Numbered from the stretch's first letter, positions 8,097 through 19,236 are shown. The stretch: DNA of 64,000 nucleotides from Gammaproteobacteria bacterium (GCA_004172865.1 SEBV01000012.1:86751-150750), one strand, 5' to 3'. The notes: generated by a model not told the origin, from the letters alone. Numbers and translations are program-made.

Positions 8097-11000
8097 TCAC
8101 GGCATTAATTTATCAAGCAAGCCTGTCACCTGCTGCAAACGTTGCTCAGGTGTTTCCATGGGTAGTGAGAATTTTAATTTGTTAGCGCCTTCCAATTTAT
8201 AAGCGTGCGGCGCAGCTTGAACCATTTTTACAATCGTTAAGGGTTCGACGCGCGTGTCGCCACTAAATTCAATGACACCTGAACGCGCGCTAGCTTCCAA
8301 TTTGTTAATGCCGATTGTTTGTGCTTTCAGTTTTATTTGCGTTACTCGCACCAAATTTTTGGTTTGTTCGGGCAATAAACCAAAACGGTCGATCATTTCA
8401 ACTTGTAGTTCGCGCAAAGCTTCGTCAGTTTCGGCATTGGCGAGACGTTTGTACATCACCAAACGTGAGTGAACATCCGGCAAATAATCCGCGGGAATTA
8501 ACGCAGGAATTCGCAAGTTAACATCCACCATGCCGTCGAATTCATTGGTCGGATCTGGAATTTTTCCTTTGCGAATTGCTTTAACGGCGCGATCAAGCAT
8601 TTCCATATAGAGCGAAAAACCGATGGTTTGAATTTGCCCGCTTTGTTCATCACCAAGTAATTCTCCGGTGCCGCGAATTTCCATATCGTAAGTGGCAAGT
8701 GTGAAGCCTGCACCCAAATCTTCTGCGGCTGAAATTGCTTCCAAACGTTTTACGGCATCGCCAGTCATTGAGCGCTTATCGGGCGTTAACAAATAGGCGT
8801 AGGCTTGGTGATGCGAACGGCCAACGCGACCGCGCAATTGGTGCAATTGCGCCAAACCAAATTTATCGGCGCGATGAATTACAATGGTATTGGCGTTGGG
8901 AATATCGATACCGGTTTCAATAATAGTGGTACATACCATCACATTAAAACGTTTGTGATAGAAGTCTGACATCACTCGTTCAAGATCACGTTCACGCATT
9001 TGCCCATGTCCGATAACAATGCGCGCCTCAGGCACCAGCTCCTGTAAATCTCTCGCCGTTTTTTCGATGGTGCTGACTTCGTTATGCAAATAATAAACTT
9101 GGCCGCCGCGCAAAATTTCACGCAAGATCGCTTCTTTAATAATATTGTTGTCATGGGTGCGAACAAAGGTTTTTACAGATAAGCGTCGTGCGGGTGGTGT
9201 TGCAATAATGGATAAATCGCGAATACCTGACATCGACATATTCAAAGTTCGCGGAATCGGTGTTGCAGTGAGCGTTAAAATATCAATCTCAGCGCGTAAG
9301 GATTTTAGTTGTTCTTTTTGGCGTACACCAAAACGATGTTCTTCATCGATAATCAATAAGCCAAGATTTTTGTATTTAATATCCGGCGATAACAGCGCAT
9401 GAGTACCGACGATAATATCAATCTTGCCCTCCGCAATTCGCGGTTTGACTTCATTCACTTCTTTTGTGGTTCTGAAGCGCGATAGCACTTCAATCGTAAT
9501 CGGCCATTCGGCAAAACGATCTTTTAAAGATTCATAATGCTGCTGCGCTAAAAGTGTTGTGGGCGCAAGAATCGCAACTTGTTTTCCACCATGGCTCGCC
9601 ACGAAAGCGGCGCGCATGGCAACTTCGGTTTTACCAAAACCTACGTCGCCACACACTAAGCGATCCATAGGTTTCGGTGAAAGCATATCGGCAATTACAG
9701 CTTCAATAGCGCGTTGCTGGTCTGGCGTTTCTTCAAATGGAAAGCTGGAGGCAAAATTTAAATAAGCTTCTTTGGGGTCCGCAAATGCAAAACCTTTACG
9801 CGCGGCGCGGCGCGCATAGACTTCTAATAATTCTGCAGCCGTATCACGAATTTGTTCGGCGGCTTTGCGTTTTGCTTTTTGCCAGGTTTCGTTGCCGAGT
9901 TTATGCAACGGTGCTAACTCTTCATCGGTACCGCTGTAGCGGCTGATTAAATGTAAGTTTGTTACCGGAACATAAAGTTTGGTTTCGTCGGCATATTCCA
10001 GCGTTAAAAATTCATTGGTTTGATCATCAATCGTGATGGTTTCCAATCCGCGATAACGACCAACACCATGATCAATATGCACAACTGGCGAACCGATTTT
10101 TAACTCGGTTAAATTCTTAACAATTAAATCGGAATTATCCTGGCTCTGCTTGCGACGACGAGTTTGTTGTACGCGCTCGCCAAATAATTGTGTCTCGGTG
10201 ATAAACGCTATCGCAGGTTCATCTAACAACAAACCTTGCTCAAGAGGTGCAGTGGTAATGGCAATTTTTTCTTTGCCGTTAACAAAATCTGCCCACGTTT
10301 CAACAACTGCCGGTGTAATACGAATGCGACTAAGTAATTCCAAAAGACTTTCGCGTCGGCCTGCAGAGTCTGCACAAAACAAAATTCTTCCCTGCTTTTC
10401 ATTCGCAGAGTATTCAATAATAAAAGCTTGAATAGCAGCGAGCGGATTTTCCGCTTGCGAACGTATCGGCAAACTGGGTGGTATGTGCGTGGAAAAATTG
10501 GTGCTGCCAACTTTTTCTTCTACCACATTTGAATGGACAAAAGTGCGGCTGTAATTTTTTAGATATCCAAACAATTCATCGATAGCAATAAAAATTTCTT
10601 TCGGTGCAAGAATAGGGCGCTGCGGATCAACTCGGCGACTTTCATAGCGGCGCAATAATTCCAGCCAGAAATTCTCAGCCGCTTTTTCAATATCACCTAA
10701 ACCGTAGACTTGAGTATTGTCTGGCAGGTAATCAAACAGTGTGCTGCAGCTATCAAAAAATAGTGGCAGATAATATTCAATGCCTGCGGGAGAAATACCT
10801 GCACTAATATCCTGAAAAATCGGGCAAGCTTTATGATCAACATCGAATTTTTCAAGCCAATGTTGTTTGAATCGATTGATACCAATTTTATCGAGCGGAA
10901 ATTCTTTAGCCGGTAATAATTGAATGCTATTAACTTGTTCAATTGTTAATTGTGTTTCAGGATCAAAGGTGCGCAGTGTTTCAATTTCATCGTCAAATAA

Positions 11001-11558
11001 ATCGAGGCGATAGGGTTGTTCGCTACCCATGGGGAAAATATCAAGCAGCGCACCGCGTACGGCGTACTCACCATGCTCATAAACTGTATCGACACTGTGA
11101 TAGCCCGCTTTTTCAAAATTGCGGCGCATTGCATCTATATTAATTTTTTGGCCAACTTCGACGACCAAGCTGTTGCCGATTAGATAATCGCTCGGCATTA
11201 ATCGTTGTAACAAAGAGGTAACAGGTACAACTAAAATACCTTGTTGGGTTTGCGGCAACTGATACAGCGTTTTTAAACGGTCGGAAATAATATCCTGATG
11301 CGGAGAAATCGTATCGTAGGGCAGGGTTTCCCAATCAGCGAGATGCAAGATATTAAAATCCTGGCGCTGATTAAAAAACGCCAGCTCGCTTTCTAACCGC
11401 AAAGCGGCGCTGGTATCTGCGGTAATAACAAGACTAAAGCCTTTAGTTTCGTAAGCGCCATTGAGTATTGCGAGTGCCTGGGCACTACCGTGCAATTGCC
11501 CCCAGTTTTGTTTATTGCCGGGTCGGGTTGAAACTGGGGGTTTACTAATAGATGCCAT
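8097..11558 (-). CDS. mfd: Transcription-repair coupling factor Mfd
   Basis: Mfd removes RNA polymerase stalled at DNA lesions and recruits UvrA. The 1153-residue protein is full length. It has an N-terminal UvrB-like module (about 1-340), an RNA polymerase-interaction/CarD-like domain beginning GSPVVHIDHGVGRYRGL, a Walker A motif GDVGFGKTE, a DEEH box (IIDEEHRFGV), the TATPIPRTL motif III, and helicase motifs including QLRGRVGRSHHQAYAYLL. The C-terminal TRCF domain (DMEIRGTGELLGDEQSG onward) is intact. It precedes csiV in the same transcription direction and is divergent from sthA. Confidence 0.97.
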   Translation of the reverse strand: MASISKPPVSTRPGNKQNWGQLHGSAQALAILNGAYETKGFSLVITADTSAALRLESELAFFNQRQDFNILHLADWETLPYDTISPHQDIISDRLKTLYQLPQTQQGILVVPVTSLLQRLMPSDYLIGNSLVVEVGQKINIDAMRRNFEKAGYHSVDTVYEHGEYAVRGALLDIFPMGSEQPYRLDLFDDEIETLRTFDPETQLTIEQVNSIQLLPAKEFPLDKIGINRFKQHWLEKFDVDHKACPIFQDISAGISPAGIEYYLPLFFDSCSTLFDYLPDNTQVYGLGDIEKAAENFWLELLRRYESRRVDPQRPILAPKEIFIAIDELFGYLKNYSRTFVHSNVVEEKVGSTNFSTHIPPSLPIRSQAENPLAAIQAFIIEYSANEKQGRILFCADSAGRRESLLELLSRIRITPAVVETWADFVNGKEKIAITTAPLEQGLLLDEPAIAFITETQLFGERVQQTRRRKQSQDNSDLIVKNLTELKIGSPVVHIDHGVGRYRGLETITIDDQTNEFLTLEYADETKLYVPVTNLHLISRYSGTDEELAPLHKLGNETWQKAKRKAAEQIRDTAAELLEVYARRAARKGFAFADPKEAYLNFASSFPFEETPDQQRAIEAVIADMLSPKPMDRLVCGDVGFGKTEVAMRAAFVASHGGKQVAILAPTTLLAQQHYESLKDRFAEWPITIEVLSRFRTTKEVNEVKPRIAEGKIDIIVGTHALLSPDIKYKNLGLLIIDEEHRFGVRQKEQLKSLRAEIDILTLTATPIPRTLNMSMSGIRDLSIIATPPARRLSVKTFVRTHDNNIIKEAILREILRGGQVYYLHNEVSTIEKTARDLQELVPEARIVIGHGQMRERDLERVMSDFYHKRFNVMVCTTIIETGIDIPNANTIVIHRADKFGLAQLHQLRGRVGRSHHQAYAYLLTPDKRSMTGDAVKRLEAISAAEDLGAGFTLATYDMEIRGTGELLGDEQSGQIQTIGFSLYMEMLDRAVKAIRKGKIPDPTNEFDGMVDVNLRIPALIPADYLPDVHSRLVMYKRLANAETDEALRELQVEMIDRFGLLPEQTKNLVRVTQIKLKAQTIGINKLEASARSGVIEFSGDTRVEPLTIVKMVQAAPHAYKLEGANKLKFSLPMETPEQRLQQVTGLLDKLMP

Positions 11559-11894
11559 CGTAAAACGCTTTTAATCCGGTGATTTTCAAGGCGATCATTG
11601 TACCTGCGCAGGTTGAAAAAGTGGGTTTTGCCAAGTGTTTTTTTGTATCGAATTGCGTGCGCTTCGACACCGACAATTCCCGTTCATTTTTTATTGAAAT
11701 TGGACAAAGAATTGCTTGGCAATTTAGGTTTTTAAGAACAGAGCGTAAAAGGTTTATTTTTCAGGTTAAAAGCTGAGCATCAGACGATGTTTTGTTCATT
11801 TACGCCAAGCGTGGGTATTTGGCCGATTTCATTGCTACAATGGATTCATATACTTGGCGTAAGCGCCAGTCTTTGGTTAAGTAAGGGGAAGAAT
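11559..11894. other. Divergent mfd-sthA intergenic region
   Basis: This 336-bp stretch lies between the divergent mfd and sthA starts and must hold both promoters. A 65-codon open frame (11579-11776, +) has no recognisable product or good ribosome site, and I do not call it a gene. No repeat or RNA gene is visible. Confidence 0.5.
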
Positions 11895-13292
11895 GTGGCA
11901 GATTACATGTATGACGTACTGGTAATTGGATCGGGCCCTGCAGGCGAAAGTTCTGCAATAGCAGCGGCAAAAGCGGGTAAGCGTGTTGGCGTAATTGAAA
12001 ATAGAAGTGTAGTGGGCGGAAGTTGTGCCCATAAAGGTACGATCCCCTCCAAATCCTTACGCCATGTTGTTCGACAAATCATCAGCTTTAAATCAGATAG
12101 TCTCTTCCGTGAAATTGGCGATAGCCGCCGTTTAACCTTCCCTCGCGTTCTGCAGTCCGCTGCCCGAGTTATTCCCAAGCAAGTGGAATTGCACACCAAT
12201 TTTTACGTGCGAAATCGCGTTGATGTATTAATAGGCCAGGCGTCTTTTATTGATGCACATACCCTAAGCCTTGTGCTGCAAGATGGCGCAAAAGAAAAGT
12301 TTACGGCGAAAGATATTATTATCGCCACAGGTTCGCGCCCTTATCGTCCTGACGATATTGATTTCAATCAAGAACGTCTTTACGACAGCGATACGATTCT
12401 GGATATGCAGCATTCTCCACGTCACATCATTATTTACGGTGCCGGTGTTATCGGTTGTGAATACGCCTCGATTTTTTCCGGTTTGGGAATGCGTGTCGAT
12501 TTAATCAACAACCGCGATCGTCTCTTATCATTTCTGGACGACGAAATTTCTGACGCATTGAGTTATCACTTACGCGATAGCGGCGTGACCGTTCGCCACA
12601 GCGAAGAATATGAAAAGATTGAGTCGAATGAACACAGTGTTATTTTGCATTTGAAATCCGGTAAGCGACTAAAAGCTGACGCAATTTTGTGGTGTAACGG
12701 CCGCAGCGGTAATACTGATCAATTGAATTTGGAGGCGATTGGTTTGACGGCAGACCATCGTGGAAATTTAGCCGTAGATGAATGTTATCGCACTACCGTT
12801 GAAAACGTTTATGCGGTGGGTGACGTTATTGGTTGGCCAAGTCTCGCGAGTGCGTCTTATGGTCAAGGTCGCGCAGTTTCCGGCGGAATTTTAGGCGATG
12901 CTTGCGTGCAAGTGTCTGACGTTCCCACCGGTATTTATACCTTGCCGGAAATCAGCTCCGTTGGAAAAACTGAAACAGAATTAACCCAAGCGCGAATTCC
13001 TTACGAAGTAGGGCGCGCGCTCTTTAAAAATACTGCTCGCGGGCAAATTTCCGGCGAAAATGTCGGCATGTTGAAGCTGTTATTCAATGTGGATACGCTT
13101 GAGGTGTTGGGAGTTCATTGCTTTGGAGCGGAAGCGGCGGAAATTGTTCACATCGGCCAGGCAATTATGCGTCAAACCGGAGCTGGCAATACGATTCAAT
13201 ACTTCCTGAGCACGACTTTTAACTATCCCACCATGGCAGAAGCCTATCGTGTTGCAGCATTGGATGGTATGAATCGCGTGAGCCGTCGCTAG
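11895..13292 (+). CDS. sthA: Soluble pyridine nucleotide transhydrogenase (Si-specific NAD(P)+ transhydrogenase)
   Basis: SthA is a flavoprotein that reoxidises NADPH with NAD+. It has two Rossmann dinucleotide-binding sites ([15 protein letters not shown] near the N-terminus; [17 protein letters not shown] in the middle) and the [14 protein letters not shown] segment characteristic of SthA rather than of lipoamide dehydrogenases, which have a CxxxxC redox pair. An upstream ATG (11787) would add 36 unrelated residues. The GTG at 11895 is preceded by AAGGGG at a 6-nt spacing and gives 465 residues, matching the family length (466 in E. coli), so I choose it. Confidence 0.93.
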   Translation: MADYMYDVLVIGSGPAGESSAIAAAKAGKRVGVIENRSVVGGSCAHKGTIPSKSLRHVVRQIISFKSDSLFREIGDSRRLTFPRVLQSAARVIPKQVELHTNFYVRNRVDVLIGQASFIDAHTLSLVLQDGAKEKFTAKDIIIATGSRPYRPDDIDFNQERLYDSDTILDMQHSPRHIIIYGAGVIGCEYASIFSGLGMRVDLINNRDRLLSFLDDEISDALSYHLRDSGVTVRHSEEYEKIESNEHSVILHLKSGKRLKADAILWCNGRSGNTDQLNLEAIGLTADHRGNLAVDECYRTTVENVYAVGDVIGWPSLASASYGQGRAVSGGILGDACVQVSDVPTGIYTLPEISSVGKTETELTQARIPYEVGRALFKNTARGQISGENVGMLKLLFNVDTLEVLGVHCFGAEAAEIVHIGQAIMRQTGAGNTIQYFLSTTFNYPTMAEAYRVAALDGMNRVSRR

Positions 13293-13311
13293 GTAAAAAA
13301 TCAAGTCGAAT

Positions 13312-13345
13312 AAAAAAAGGCGCATTTTAAATGCGCCTTTTTTTT
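13312..13345. terminator. Bidirectional rho-independent terminator after sthA
   Basis: The stem GGCGCAT (13319-13325) / ATGCGCC (13331-13337) is flanked by A7 and T8. It sits between the convergent sthA and the small exported-protein gene. Confidence 0.88.
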
Positions 13346-13368
13346 GTTGTTGATATTGGTATTAAGAT

Positions 13369-13740
13369 TCATTGCGGTTGTGATTTTTTGAGTTTTAAAT
13401 CATCTTCAGACATTTCGTCAGTTGTCTCAAGAATAATGTCTTTGCTTTCGTGAATTTTCGGTTTAATCACGCTGTGAATTACATGATCATTTTCAAAATA
13501 AACAATAAATTCTGCGTACTCCCAATTTGAAATTGGTGGTTTTCCTTTTGCGGGATTTTCTTTTTGCGGCTCGCCAAATTGGCTTTTAACTTGGGCTTTC
13601 GTTGCGCCTGTCGAGGGTCTTGCCAGCTGCTGCGATTCAGGTGTTTGTGAGCCAACGGGGACTTTGATCGTCTCAGCATTTGCAGATACATTGCTCATCA
13701 ATAAAATGCTAAAAATTCCACATAAAAACTTATATTTCAT
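13369..13740 (-). CDS. Small exported protein, conserved hypothetical
   Basis: This is a roughly 123-residue protein with a signal peptide (MKYKFLCGIFSILLMSNVSANAE). The mature part has a conserved core, RPSTGATKAQVKSQFGEP then PISNWEYAEFIVYFENDHVIHSVIK, which resembles the small SmpA/OmlA-like fold found beside sthA in pseudomonads. I do not know a function. The start at 13740 is preferred over 13755 because it gives a clean signal peptide. It follows the PilZ gene on the same strand and the two are probably co-transcribed. Confidence 0.75.
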   Translation of the reverse strand: MKYKFLCGIFSILLMSNVSANAETIKVPVGSQTPESQQLARPSTGATKAQVKSQFGEPQKENPAKGKPPISNWEYAEFIVYFENDHVIHSVIKPKIHESKDIILETTDEMSEDDLKLKKSQPQ

Positions 13741-13754
13741 CGCAACACTCAACA

Positions 13755-14324
13755 TTAATTATTTTCTTGCAGTCTGCGTTTTTCCGCCATCTGCGCACGC
13801 ATAATTTGCTGTCCGATCAATTGTTGTTGCAAGTCGGAAATGCGATGAAATTTTGCCGCAATTTGAAACTCTCCGGTGTTGCTTGGTTCACAGCGGATGA
13901 TTTTGGCAAATAATATCAAGCCTGCATTACTCGGTAAAAATACAATGCGCAAACCAATGTAAGAGCCAGCATTAATTGAATTTGTACTGCCGAATGCAAT
14001 ACCGCCTTCGCTGAGATTGACCTGCCGAAGTGTTTTGGAAGGTGGACTTGGTTTTTGGTCGGCCATCAACTCCTGCCCAAGCAACTCAATTTTACGGTTC
14101 AGGTTGTGCAAATATTCGGCAAGTGGGCGACTCAATTCTTTAATCTGAAATAAGAATTGCGCATTGTCGGCGTCAATTTTTTTAAGTTCGCTGTAGAGTT
14201 TTAGAGAATTGGCGTTACTAAATAAGGATTCCGGTTGGGATTTATTCGCAGTGAGTTCATCAATTGGCTTGAATTCGAGAGCAATTGTTTCATCAATGCG
14301 GAAATAGCTTCGGCGTTCTGACAT
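13755..14324 (-). CDS. PilZ-domain protein
   Basis: This is a 189-residue cytosolic protein. It starts MSERRSYFRIDE, and the C-terminal half reads LRQVNLSEGGIAFGS...AGSYIGLRIVFLP...LFAKIIRCE, a PilZ-like barrel. PilZ domains commonly bind cyclic di-GMP through an RxxxR and a D/NxSxxG motif. The latter is visible as NLSEGG, while the former may be RRSYFR at the N-terminus. The start at 14324 (MSERRS) is favoured over 14363. It is divergent from lolC, and its reading frame ends at the beginning of the small exported-protein region. Confidence 0.75.
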   Translation of the reverse strand: MSERRSYFRIDETIALEFKPIDELTANKSQPESLFSNANSLKLYSELKKIDADNAQFLFQIKELSRPLAEYLHNLNRKIELLGQELMADQKPSPPSKTLRQVNLSEGGIAFGSTNSINAGSYIGLRIVFLPSNAGLILFAKIIRCEPSNTGEFQIAAKFHRISDLQQQLIGQQIMRAQMAEKRRLQENN

Positions 14325-14464
14325 GGGCGAATCTCTTGAGTTATTGCAATAAACATAGCACACGGCTGAAATTTATCCTGAAAAATAGCGCGGGTTGTTA
14401 TTTTAGTGCCGCGAACCTAAGGCGATTGGGGCATTCCTTTACATCCGCCTACTTACTAGGTTTA

Positions 14465-15712
14465 ATGCGCCCCATGATGAAAAATATCCCTCTTTATATA
14501 GGCTTGCGTTATACGCGTGCCAAACGTCGCAACCAATTTATTTCCTTTATTAGTGCGTTTTCACTGATCGGTATGGCATTGGGCGTTATGTCGCTCATAG
14601 TCGTGCTGTCGGTTATGAACGGGCTGGATCGCGAAATGAAACAGCGGCTGCTTAGTGTTATCCCCCACGGCTACATAACTCGTGATCCTTCTTTATCCAA
14701 TTGGCAAGAAGTGGCGGAACAGGTCAAGCAGCACCCGAAAGTCTTAGGTGCGGCGCCTTTTATTGCCAGCGAAGCACTATTAACTTACTCCGATGGTGTT
14801 CAAGGCATTCAACTTGAAGGCATATTGCCTGAAGAAGAAACTAAAATTTCTGTGATTGATAAGCACATGCTGGTAGGCACTCTTGAAGACTTAAGGCCTG
14901 GTGAGTTTGGTGTGGTGATGGGCAGCATGATGGCCCGTCAATTAGGTTTGGCATTAGGCGATAAAGTCGTCATAACATCACCGGATATCAACATAACGCC
15001 AGCGGGAGTTTATCTACGCAAAAAAAGTTTTACTTTGGTCGGCGTATTTGAAGTCGGTGCGCAAGTTGATTTGGAATTAGCGATTATTCATTTAGCCGAC
15101 GCACAAAAGTTTTTCCGAGTTCAAGGCGCGCAGGGGCTTCATGTAAAAGTGAATGATTTATATCAAGCCGGCAATGTGATGAGCGATCTAGCCGCAAAAT
15201 TTGGCAGTGACTATAAAGTCAAAGATTGGAGCCAAACTCAGGGGAGTTTATTTCAATCGGTAAAAATGGAAAAAATTGTTACTGGAACTTTGCTGAATAT
15301 TTTAATTTTTATCGCGGTATTTAATATAGTGTCCAGCCTTGTGTTAATGGTTGCAGACAAACGTTCTGACATCGCAGTACTACGAACGCTCGGTTTAACA
15401 GCAAAACAAGTGATGGGGATTTTTATCGTGCAAGGCAGTGCAGTTGGCTTTGTGGGAACACTGATTGGTGTGATTGCAGGCTGCATATTAACTTTACTAC
15501 TCAATCCAATTATGGGTTTGCTCGAAACATTATTTGGTTTTCATTTTTTCGATCCCGAAACATTTTATATTAGCGGTTTGCCAAACCAATTGATGTGGCA
15601 AGATCTTGTGACCATCACATTGACCGCCCTCATTTTAAGTTTTCTAGCCACTCTTTATCCGGCCTATCGCGCCAGTAAAATTGAGCCTGCTGAGGCATTA
15701 CGTTATGAATAA
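14465..15712 (+). CDS. lolC: Lipoprotein-releasing ABC transporter permease (LolC/LolE family), first copy
   Basis: This is an inner-membrane permease of the Lol system, which extracts outer-membrane lipoproteins from the inner membrane and hands them to LolA. It has about 415 residues, with an N-terminal TM after [26 protein letters not shown], a large periplasmic domain and three C-terminal TM segments around DIAVLRTLG, ending in PAEALRYE. The ATG at 14465 (or 14474) is preferred to 14285 because the family N-terminus starts there. By order it is LolC, but its periplasmic start [11 protein letters not shown] looks more like E. coli LolE, so which subunit is which is uncertain. It overlaps lolD by 8 bp. 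Confidence 0.88.
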   Translation: MRPMMKNIPLYIGLRYTRAKRRNQFISFISAFSLIGMALGVMSLIVVLSVMNGLDREMKQRLLSVIPHGYITRDPSLSNWQEVAEQVKQHPKVLGAAPFIASEALLTYSDGVQGIQLEGILPEEETKISVIDKHMLVGTLEDLRPGEFGVVMGSMMARQLGLALGDKVVITSPDINITPAGVYLRKKSFTLVGVFEVGAQVDLELAIIHLADAQKFFRVQGAQGLHVKVNDLYQAGNVMSDLAAKFGSDYKVKDWSQTQGSLFQSVKMEKIVTGTLLNILIFIAVFNIVSSLVLMVADKRSDIAVLRTLGLTAKQVMGIFIVQGSAVGFVGTLIGVIAGCILTLLLNPIMGLLETLFGFHFFDPETFYISGLPNQLMWQDLVTITLTALILSFLATLYPAYRASKIEPAEALRYE

Positions 15713-16415
15713 TTCTGCTCCTGTTGTGTCCGTAACTGCATCAACAACTTCTGTGCTGGCGTGTGTGAACGTTAGCAAACATTATGGCGAAGGCGCGTTG
15801 GCGGTGAGCGTTTTACGCGGTATCAATATAAATATTTTTTCGGGTGAACGCGTTGCAATTGTGGGTGCTTCAGGTTCTGGTAAATCAACGTTATTAAATA
15901 TTTTGGGCGGATTGGACGTGCCGGATACCGGTGAGGTTTCCGTTGCCGGCGAAGTCTTATCTAAAATGACTGCAGACGAACGCGGATTTTTGCGCAATCG
16001 CAGTCTAGGGTTTGTTTATCAATTTCATCACCTATTACCGGAATTTACTGCGCTTGAAAATGTATGCATGCCGTTGTTAATCGGTAAACAAAAAATGGCG
16101 CAGGCAAAAGAAAAATCAGTTGCTATGTTAGCGCGCGTTGGTCTTGGCCATCGCTTGGAACATAAGCCATCTGAGCTTTCTGGCGGTGAGCGTCAGCGTG
16201 TTGCAATTGCTCGCGCATTGGTGACTTCGCCTGCATGTGTATTGATGGATGAGCCAACCGGTAATTTGGATACGCATTCTGCCGATAGTATTCAAGCGCT
16301 TATGCTCGAATTAAATCAATCCATTGGCACTAGTTTTATAGTGGTCACTCACGATTTGCGCCTTGCTGCAAAAATGGACAGAACGCTGACATTGTCTGAC
16401 GGCGTTCTCGTATGA
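15705..16415 (+). CDS. lolD: Lipoprotein-releasing ABC transporter ATP-binding protein LolD
   Basis: This is a 236-residue ABC ATPase with Walker [11 protein letters not shown]-loop [17 protein letters not shown] (the LolD/MacB-type [15 protein letters not shown] motif), signature [15 protein letters not shown], Walker [12 protein letters not shown] and the switch His in VVTHD. It powers lipoprotein release together with the flanking permeases. The ATG at 15705 overlaps the end of lolC; an in-frame start at 15681 would lie further inside lolC and add nothing conserved. It overlaps the next permease by 4 bp (ATGA). Confidence 0.95.
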   Translation: MNNSAPVVSVTASTTSVLACVNVSKHYGEGALAVSVLRGININIFSGERVAIVGASGSGKSTLLNILGGLDVPDTGEVSVAGEVLSKMTADERGFLRNRSLGFVYQFHHLLPEFTALENVCMPLLIGKQKMAQAKEKSVAMLARVGLGHRLEHKPSELSGGERQRVAIARALVTSPACVLMDEPTGNLDTHSADSIQALMLELNQSIGTSFIVVTHDLRLAAKMDRTLTLSDGVLV

Positions 16416-17665
16416 TTTTTTTCAATAATATGTTTACAAAATTTACGTTTTTAGTGGGCTCGCGCTACGGCATTTCACGTAAACACAGTCAGCTCGTTTC
16501 TTTTATTTCGCGCTTATCAACAGCTGGTTTAGTTATTGGCGTTGCCTTGCTGATTGTTGTTATGTCGGTGATGAATGGATTTGATCGTGAGTTGCGTGAA
16601 CGTATTTTAGGAATTATGCCGCAAGCAACCATTTATCATCGTGAAGGAATTGATGATTACGCCACTTTGATTCAACAGCTTAAATATGATCCCCGTGTTT
16701 TGGAGGCTGCGCCTTTTGTACAAATTCAGGGATTATTTTCCTATCAAAAACATGTGGCGCCAGTAAATTTATTTGGTGTTGACCCGGAACAAGAAAAAAA
16801 ATTAAGCACGCTTGAAGAATATCTTTTGCCGGGCACTTTTTCAAAACTAGTCCAAAATCCACAAGGCGTTATTATCGGCCAAGGTATTGCCGACAAACTT
16901 CATTTAACTGTCGGCGATAAAATTACACTAATAATTCCGAGTCGCATGGATGGCGGAGCGGCGTCAGGAATATTAACGTTGGATGTAATTGCGACATTAA
17001 ACAGTAATACTAATGTGGATCAATCATTAGCACTAATGAATTTAACCTCTGCCTCACAAGCTTCGGAATTTCCTGGCAGGGTGAGTGGAGTTCGTTTAAA
17101 GGTTAATGATTTATTTGAAGCACCTTCTATCGTTATGAGCGCAGTGAACCAGTTGCCTGCGGGTTATTTTGGTACGAGTTGGGTGCAGACTCACGGTACG
17201 ATTTACGATGCTATTCATATGTCCAAAAATTTGGTGTCATTACTTTTATTTCTAATTATAGGAATCGCTGCGTTTAATTTGGTATCGACCTTAATTATGG
17301 TGGTTGTTGATAAGCAAGGTGACATAGCAATATTGCGAACGCTTGGTGCATCCAGTAAAGAAATCATCGGGATTTTTATGGTGCAGGGCGGTTTGATCGG
17401 TTTAATCGGCACGACGATTGGAGCAGTTTTTGGTGTGCTTTTATCCTGGGTGATTACCGATTTAATTTCAGGTTTCGAAAAACTATTTGGAATTCAATTT
17501 CTGCATTCAGATGTTTATCCAATTAGTTATTTGCCCTCTAACTTATATTGGTCTGATGTTGCGCAAGTTGTCGCTACGTCATTATTTATTTGTTTTTTTG
17601 CGGCGCTTTATCCCGCGTGGCGAGCAAGTCGTGTACAGCCAGCGGATGCTTTGCGTTATGAATAA
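16412..17665 (+). CDS. lolE: Lipoprotein-releasing ABC transporter permease (LolC/LolE family), second copy
   Basis: This 417-residue permease is paired with lolC and lolD. The N-terminus [27 protein letters not shown], the [19 protein letters not shown] motif and three C-terminal TM segments ending [11 protein letters not shown] identify the family. ILGIMPQA and FGVDPEQ resemble E. coli LolC, while [14 protein letters not shown] resembles LolE, so the subunit name follows gene order only. Translational coupling to lolD is likely because the start and stop codons overlap. Confidence 0.88.
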   Translation: MIFFNNMFTKFTFLVGSRYGISRKHSQLVSFISRLSTAGLVIGVALLIVVMSVMNGFDRELRERILGIMPQATIYHREGIDDYATLIQQLKYDPRVLEAAPFVQIQGLFSYQKHVAPVNLFGVDPEQEKKLSTLEEYLLPGTFSKLVQNPQGVIIGQGIADKLHLTVGDKITLIIPSRMDGGAASGILTLDVIATLNSNTNVDQSLALMNLTSASQASEFPGRVSGVRLKVNDLFEAPSIVMSAVNQLPAGYFGTSWVQTHGTIYDAIHMSKNLVSLLLFLIIGIAAFNLVSTLIMVVVDKQGDIAILRTLGASSKEIIGIFMVQGGLIGLIGTTIGAVFGVLLSWVITDLISGFEKLFGIQFLHSDVYPISYLPSNLYWSDVAQVVATSLFICFFAALYPAWRASRVQPADALRYE

Positions 17666-17668
17666 ATT

Positions 17669-18196
17669 CTAATTATTTTTTAGTGCGCGATGCTTTTGTC
17701 GTGCATGCCATTTACGTTTTACATTCAATCGCCAAATAAAATTTGAGGCGAAATAAGCGATAGTTGCACAGCTCGTCGCGCCCAAAATTGATCCTATCAA
17801 ATACGGCTTCCAGACGACTTCAAATTCGTGATAAAGCCACGCCCAAGAAAACTCCAATCCTGTCACCGGGTCCACTTGTAATATGAAGCGGCCTAAATGA
17901 TAAAACGCGTACATGATCAATGGAATTGTGAGCGGATTTCCAATCCATACTACTGCAATAGTAAGTGGTAAATTGCTGCGTGAAATAAGTGCTGCGATTG
18001 CAGCAGCTGGAGTATGGATAGGAATTGGGGGAAGCAACCCAATAAGCACTCCCCAGAAGAAAGCTTTAGAAACTGATTTGCGGTTTAAATGAAATAGATT
18101 TGGGTCGTGGAGAAATTCACCGAGAAATCGTAATGACTTGCTGCTCTTAATGGTTTCAGCGGCCGGCATAAATTTTTTAATTGAAAAACGTGACAT
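17669..18196 (-). CDS. DUF2062-family membrane protein
   Basis: This 175-residue protein matches DUF2062: LFHLNRKSVSKAFFWGVLIGLLPPIPIHTPAAAIAAL followed by a second hydrophobic hairpin WIGNPLTIPLIMYAFYHLG and a C-terminal TM around residues 135-157. The function of the family is unknown; members sit in the inner membrane. It is convergent with lolE, with only 3 bp between the stop codons. Confidence 0.8.
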   Translation of the reverse strand: MSRFSIKKFMPAAETIKSSKSLRFLGEFLHDPNLFHLNRKSVSKAFFWGVLIGLLPPIPIHTPAAAIAALISRSNLPLTIAVVWIGNPLTIPLIMYAFYHLGRFILQVDPVTGLEFSWAWLYHEFEVVWKPYLIGSILGATSCATIAYFASNFIWRLNVKRKWHARQKHRALKNN

Positions 18197-18342
18197 GCGA
18201 AAACCATTATTTCTAAAGAGGCGGCATTATGCCCGAACTTCCGGCACCCACCAATTGCTCATCAAGTTGGTTATTTGAGCCAGCTAATAATTATCTTTAA
18301 ACGTTTAACTCAATTTTATTGAGATTAATTATCAATTGATTT

Positions 18343-19065
18343 TTATTCTACATTGCCAGAGTGTAATCCGCATTCTTTTTTAGTCGCCTCTTCCCACCAC
18401 CAACGACCAGCGCGTTCGTGCTCATTTGGGCCAACAGGACGCGTGCAAGGCTCGCAACCAATCGAGATGTAACCTTTATCGTGCAATTCATTGTAAGGCG
18501 CTTCGCACATGCGAATGTAATCCCACACTTCTTTCGACGACCAATTCGCTAGCGGATTAAATTTTGTGAGCGAACTGTTCGGGCGAGCAAAAATTTTATC
18601 GTCTTGAATGACGGGAATTTCTGCACGAGTAGGGCTTTGATCTTTGCGTTGGCCAGTAATCCACGCATCTACTTCACTGAGTTTTCTGCGTAAAGGCTCT
18701 ATTTTGCGTATTCCACAGCATTCTTTATGATCGTCTTCATAAAAGCTGAATAGGCCTTTTTCCGTAACTAATTGTCGAATCGCATCGCCATTAGGAGAAA
18801 TAACATCAATTTTTATTCCGTAATGTTTACGAACTTTTTCAATAAATCGATAGGTTTCGGGATGCAATCTTCCGGTGTCCAAACAAAACACTGAAATATC
18901 AGAGCGATAATTTTTCGCAATTTCAATCAATGCAACATCTTCAGCACCGCTAAAAGAAATTGCGATGTTCTCAAATTGCGACAGCGCATATTTGATAATT
19001 TTTTGTGGTGATTCGCTGCGAAGTTTTTCTTCAATATCAATTAGAGAAATCAATGAGTCGTTCAT
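18343..19065 (-). CDS. cysH: Assimilatory adenylyl-sulfate (APS/PAPS) reductase, [4Fe-4S] type
   Basis: This thioredoxin-dependent reductase of the sulfate assimilation pathway makes sulfite from APS or PAPS. The 240-residue protein has the PP-loop region [11 protein letters not shown] and the substrate motif [12 protein letters not shown]. The paired cysteines C116-C117 ([11 protein letters not shown]) and C204/C207 (GCEPCTRP) would coordinate a [4Fe-4S] cluster, and the catalytic C232 lies in the tail ECGLHSGN. The cluster cysteines put it in the APS-preferring group known from Pseudomonas and plants rather than the E. coli PAPS type. It is divergent from the nuo operon. Confidence 0.92.
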   Translation of the reverse strand: MNDSLISLIDIEEKLRSESPQKIIKYALSQFENIAISFSGAEDVALIEIAKNYRSDISVFCLDTGRLHPETYRFIEKVRKHYGIKIDVISPNGDAIRQLVTEKGLFSFYEDDHKECCGIRKIEPLRRKLSEVDAWITGQRKDQSPTRAEIPVIQDDKIFARPNSSLTKFNPLANWSSKEVWDYIRMCEAPYNELHDKGYISIGCEPCTRPVGPNEHERAGRWWWEEATKKECGLHSGNVE

Positions 19066-19207
19066 AAGAGCAATTCTGTTGGCAAAAACCTAAGCAGATA
19101 AGAATAACAGAGCTAGAATAAAAACACTTCGGGCTTTTATTTTAAATTTTAGTGAAAATTTTTAACTGAAACTTACACAAATAACTCGAATATAGAGGAA
19201 TAACAAT

Positions 19208-19236
19208 TTGTCGTTATTCATCATCTTTGATATATT
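19208..19236 (+). promoter_or_regulatory. sigma70 promoter of the nuo operon
   Basis: TTGTCG (19208-19213), a 17-bp spacer and TATATT (19231-19236) form a good sigma70 promoter. It predicts transcription from about 19243, leaving a leader of about 85 nt before the preferred nuoA start. An ATG at 19227 overlaps the spacer and so cannot be translated from this transcript. Confidence 0.6.

Noticed and set aside
11579..11776. 65-codon frame between mfd and sthA
   Set aside because: No ribosome site, no conserved pattern, and it occupies a region needed for divergent promoters.
11787..11894. 36-residue N-terminal extension of SthA
   Set aside because: Not related to the family; the GTG at 11895 has a strong ribosome site and gives the standard length.
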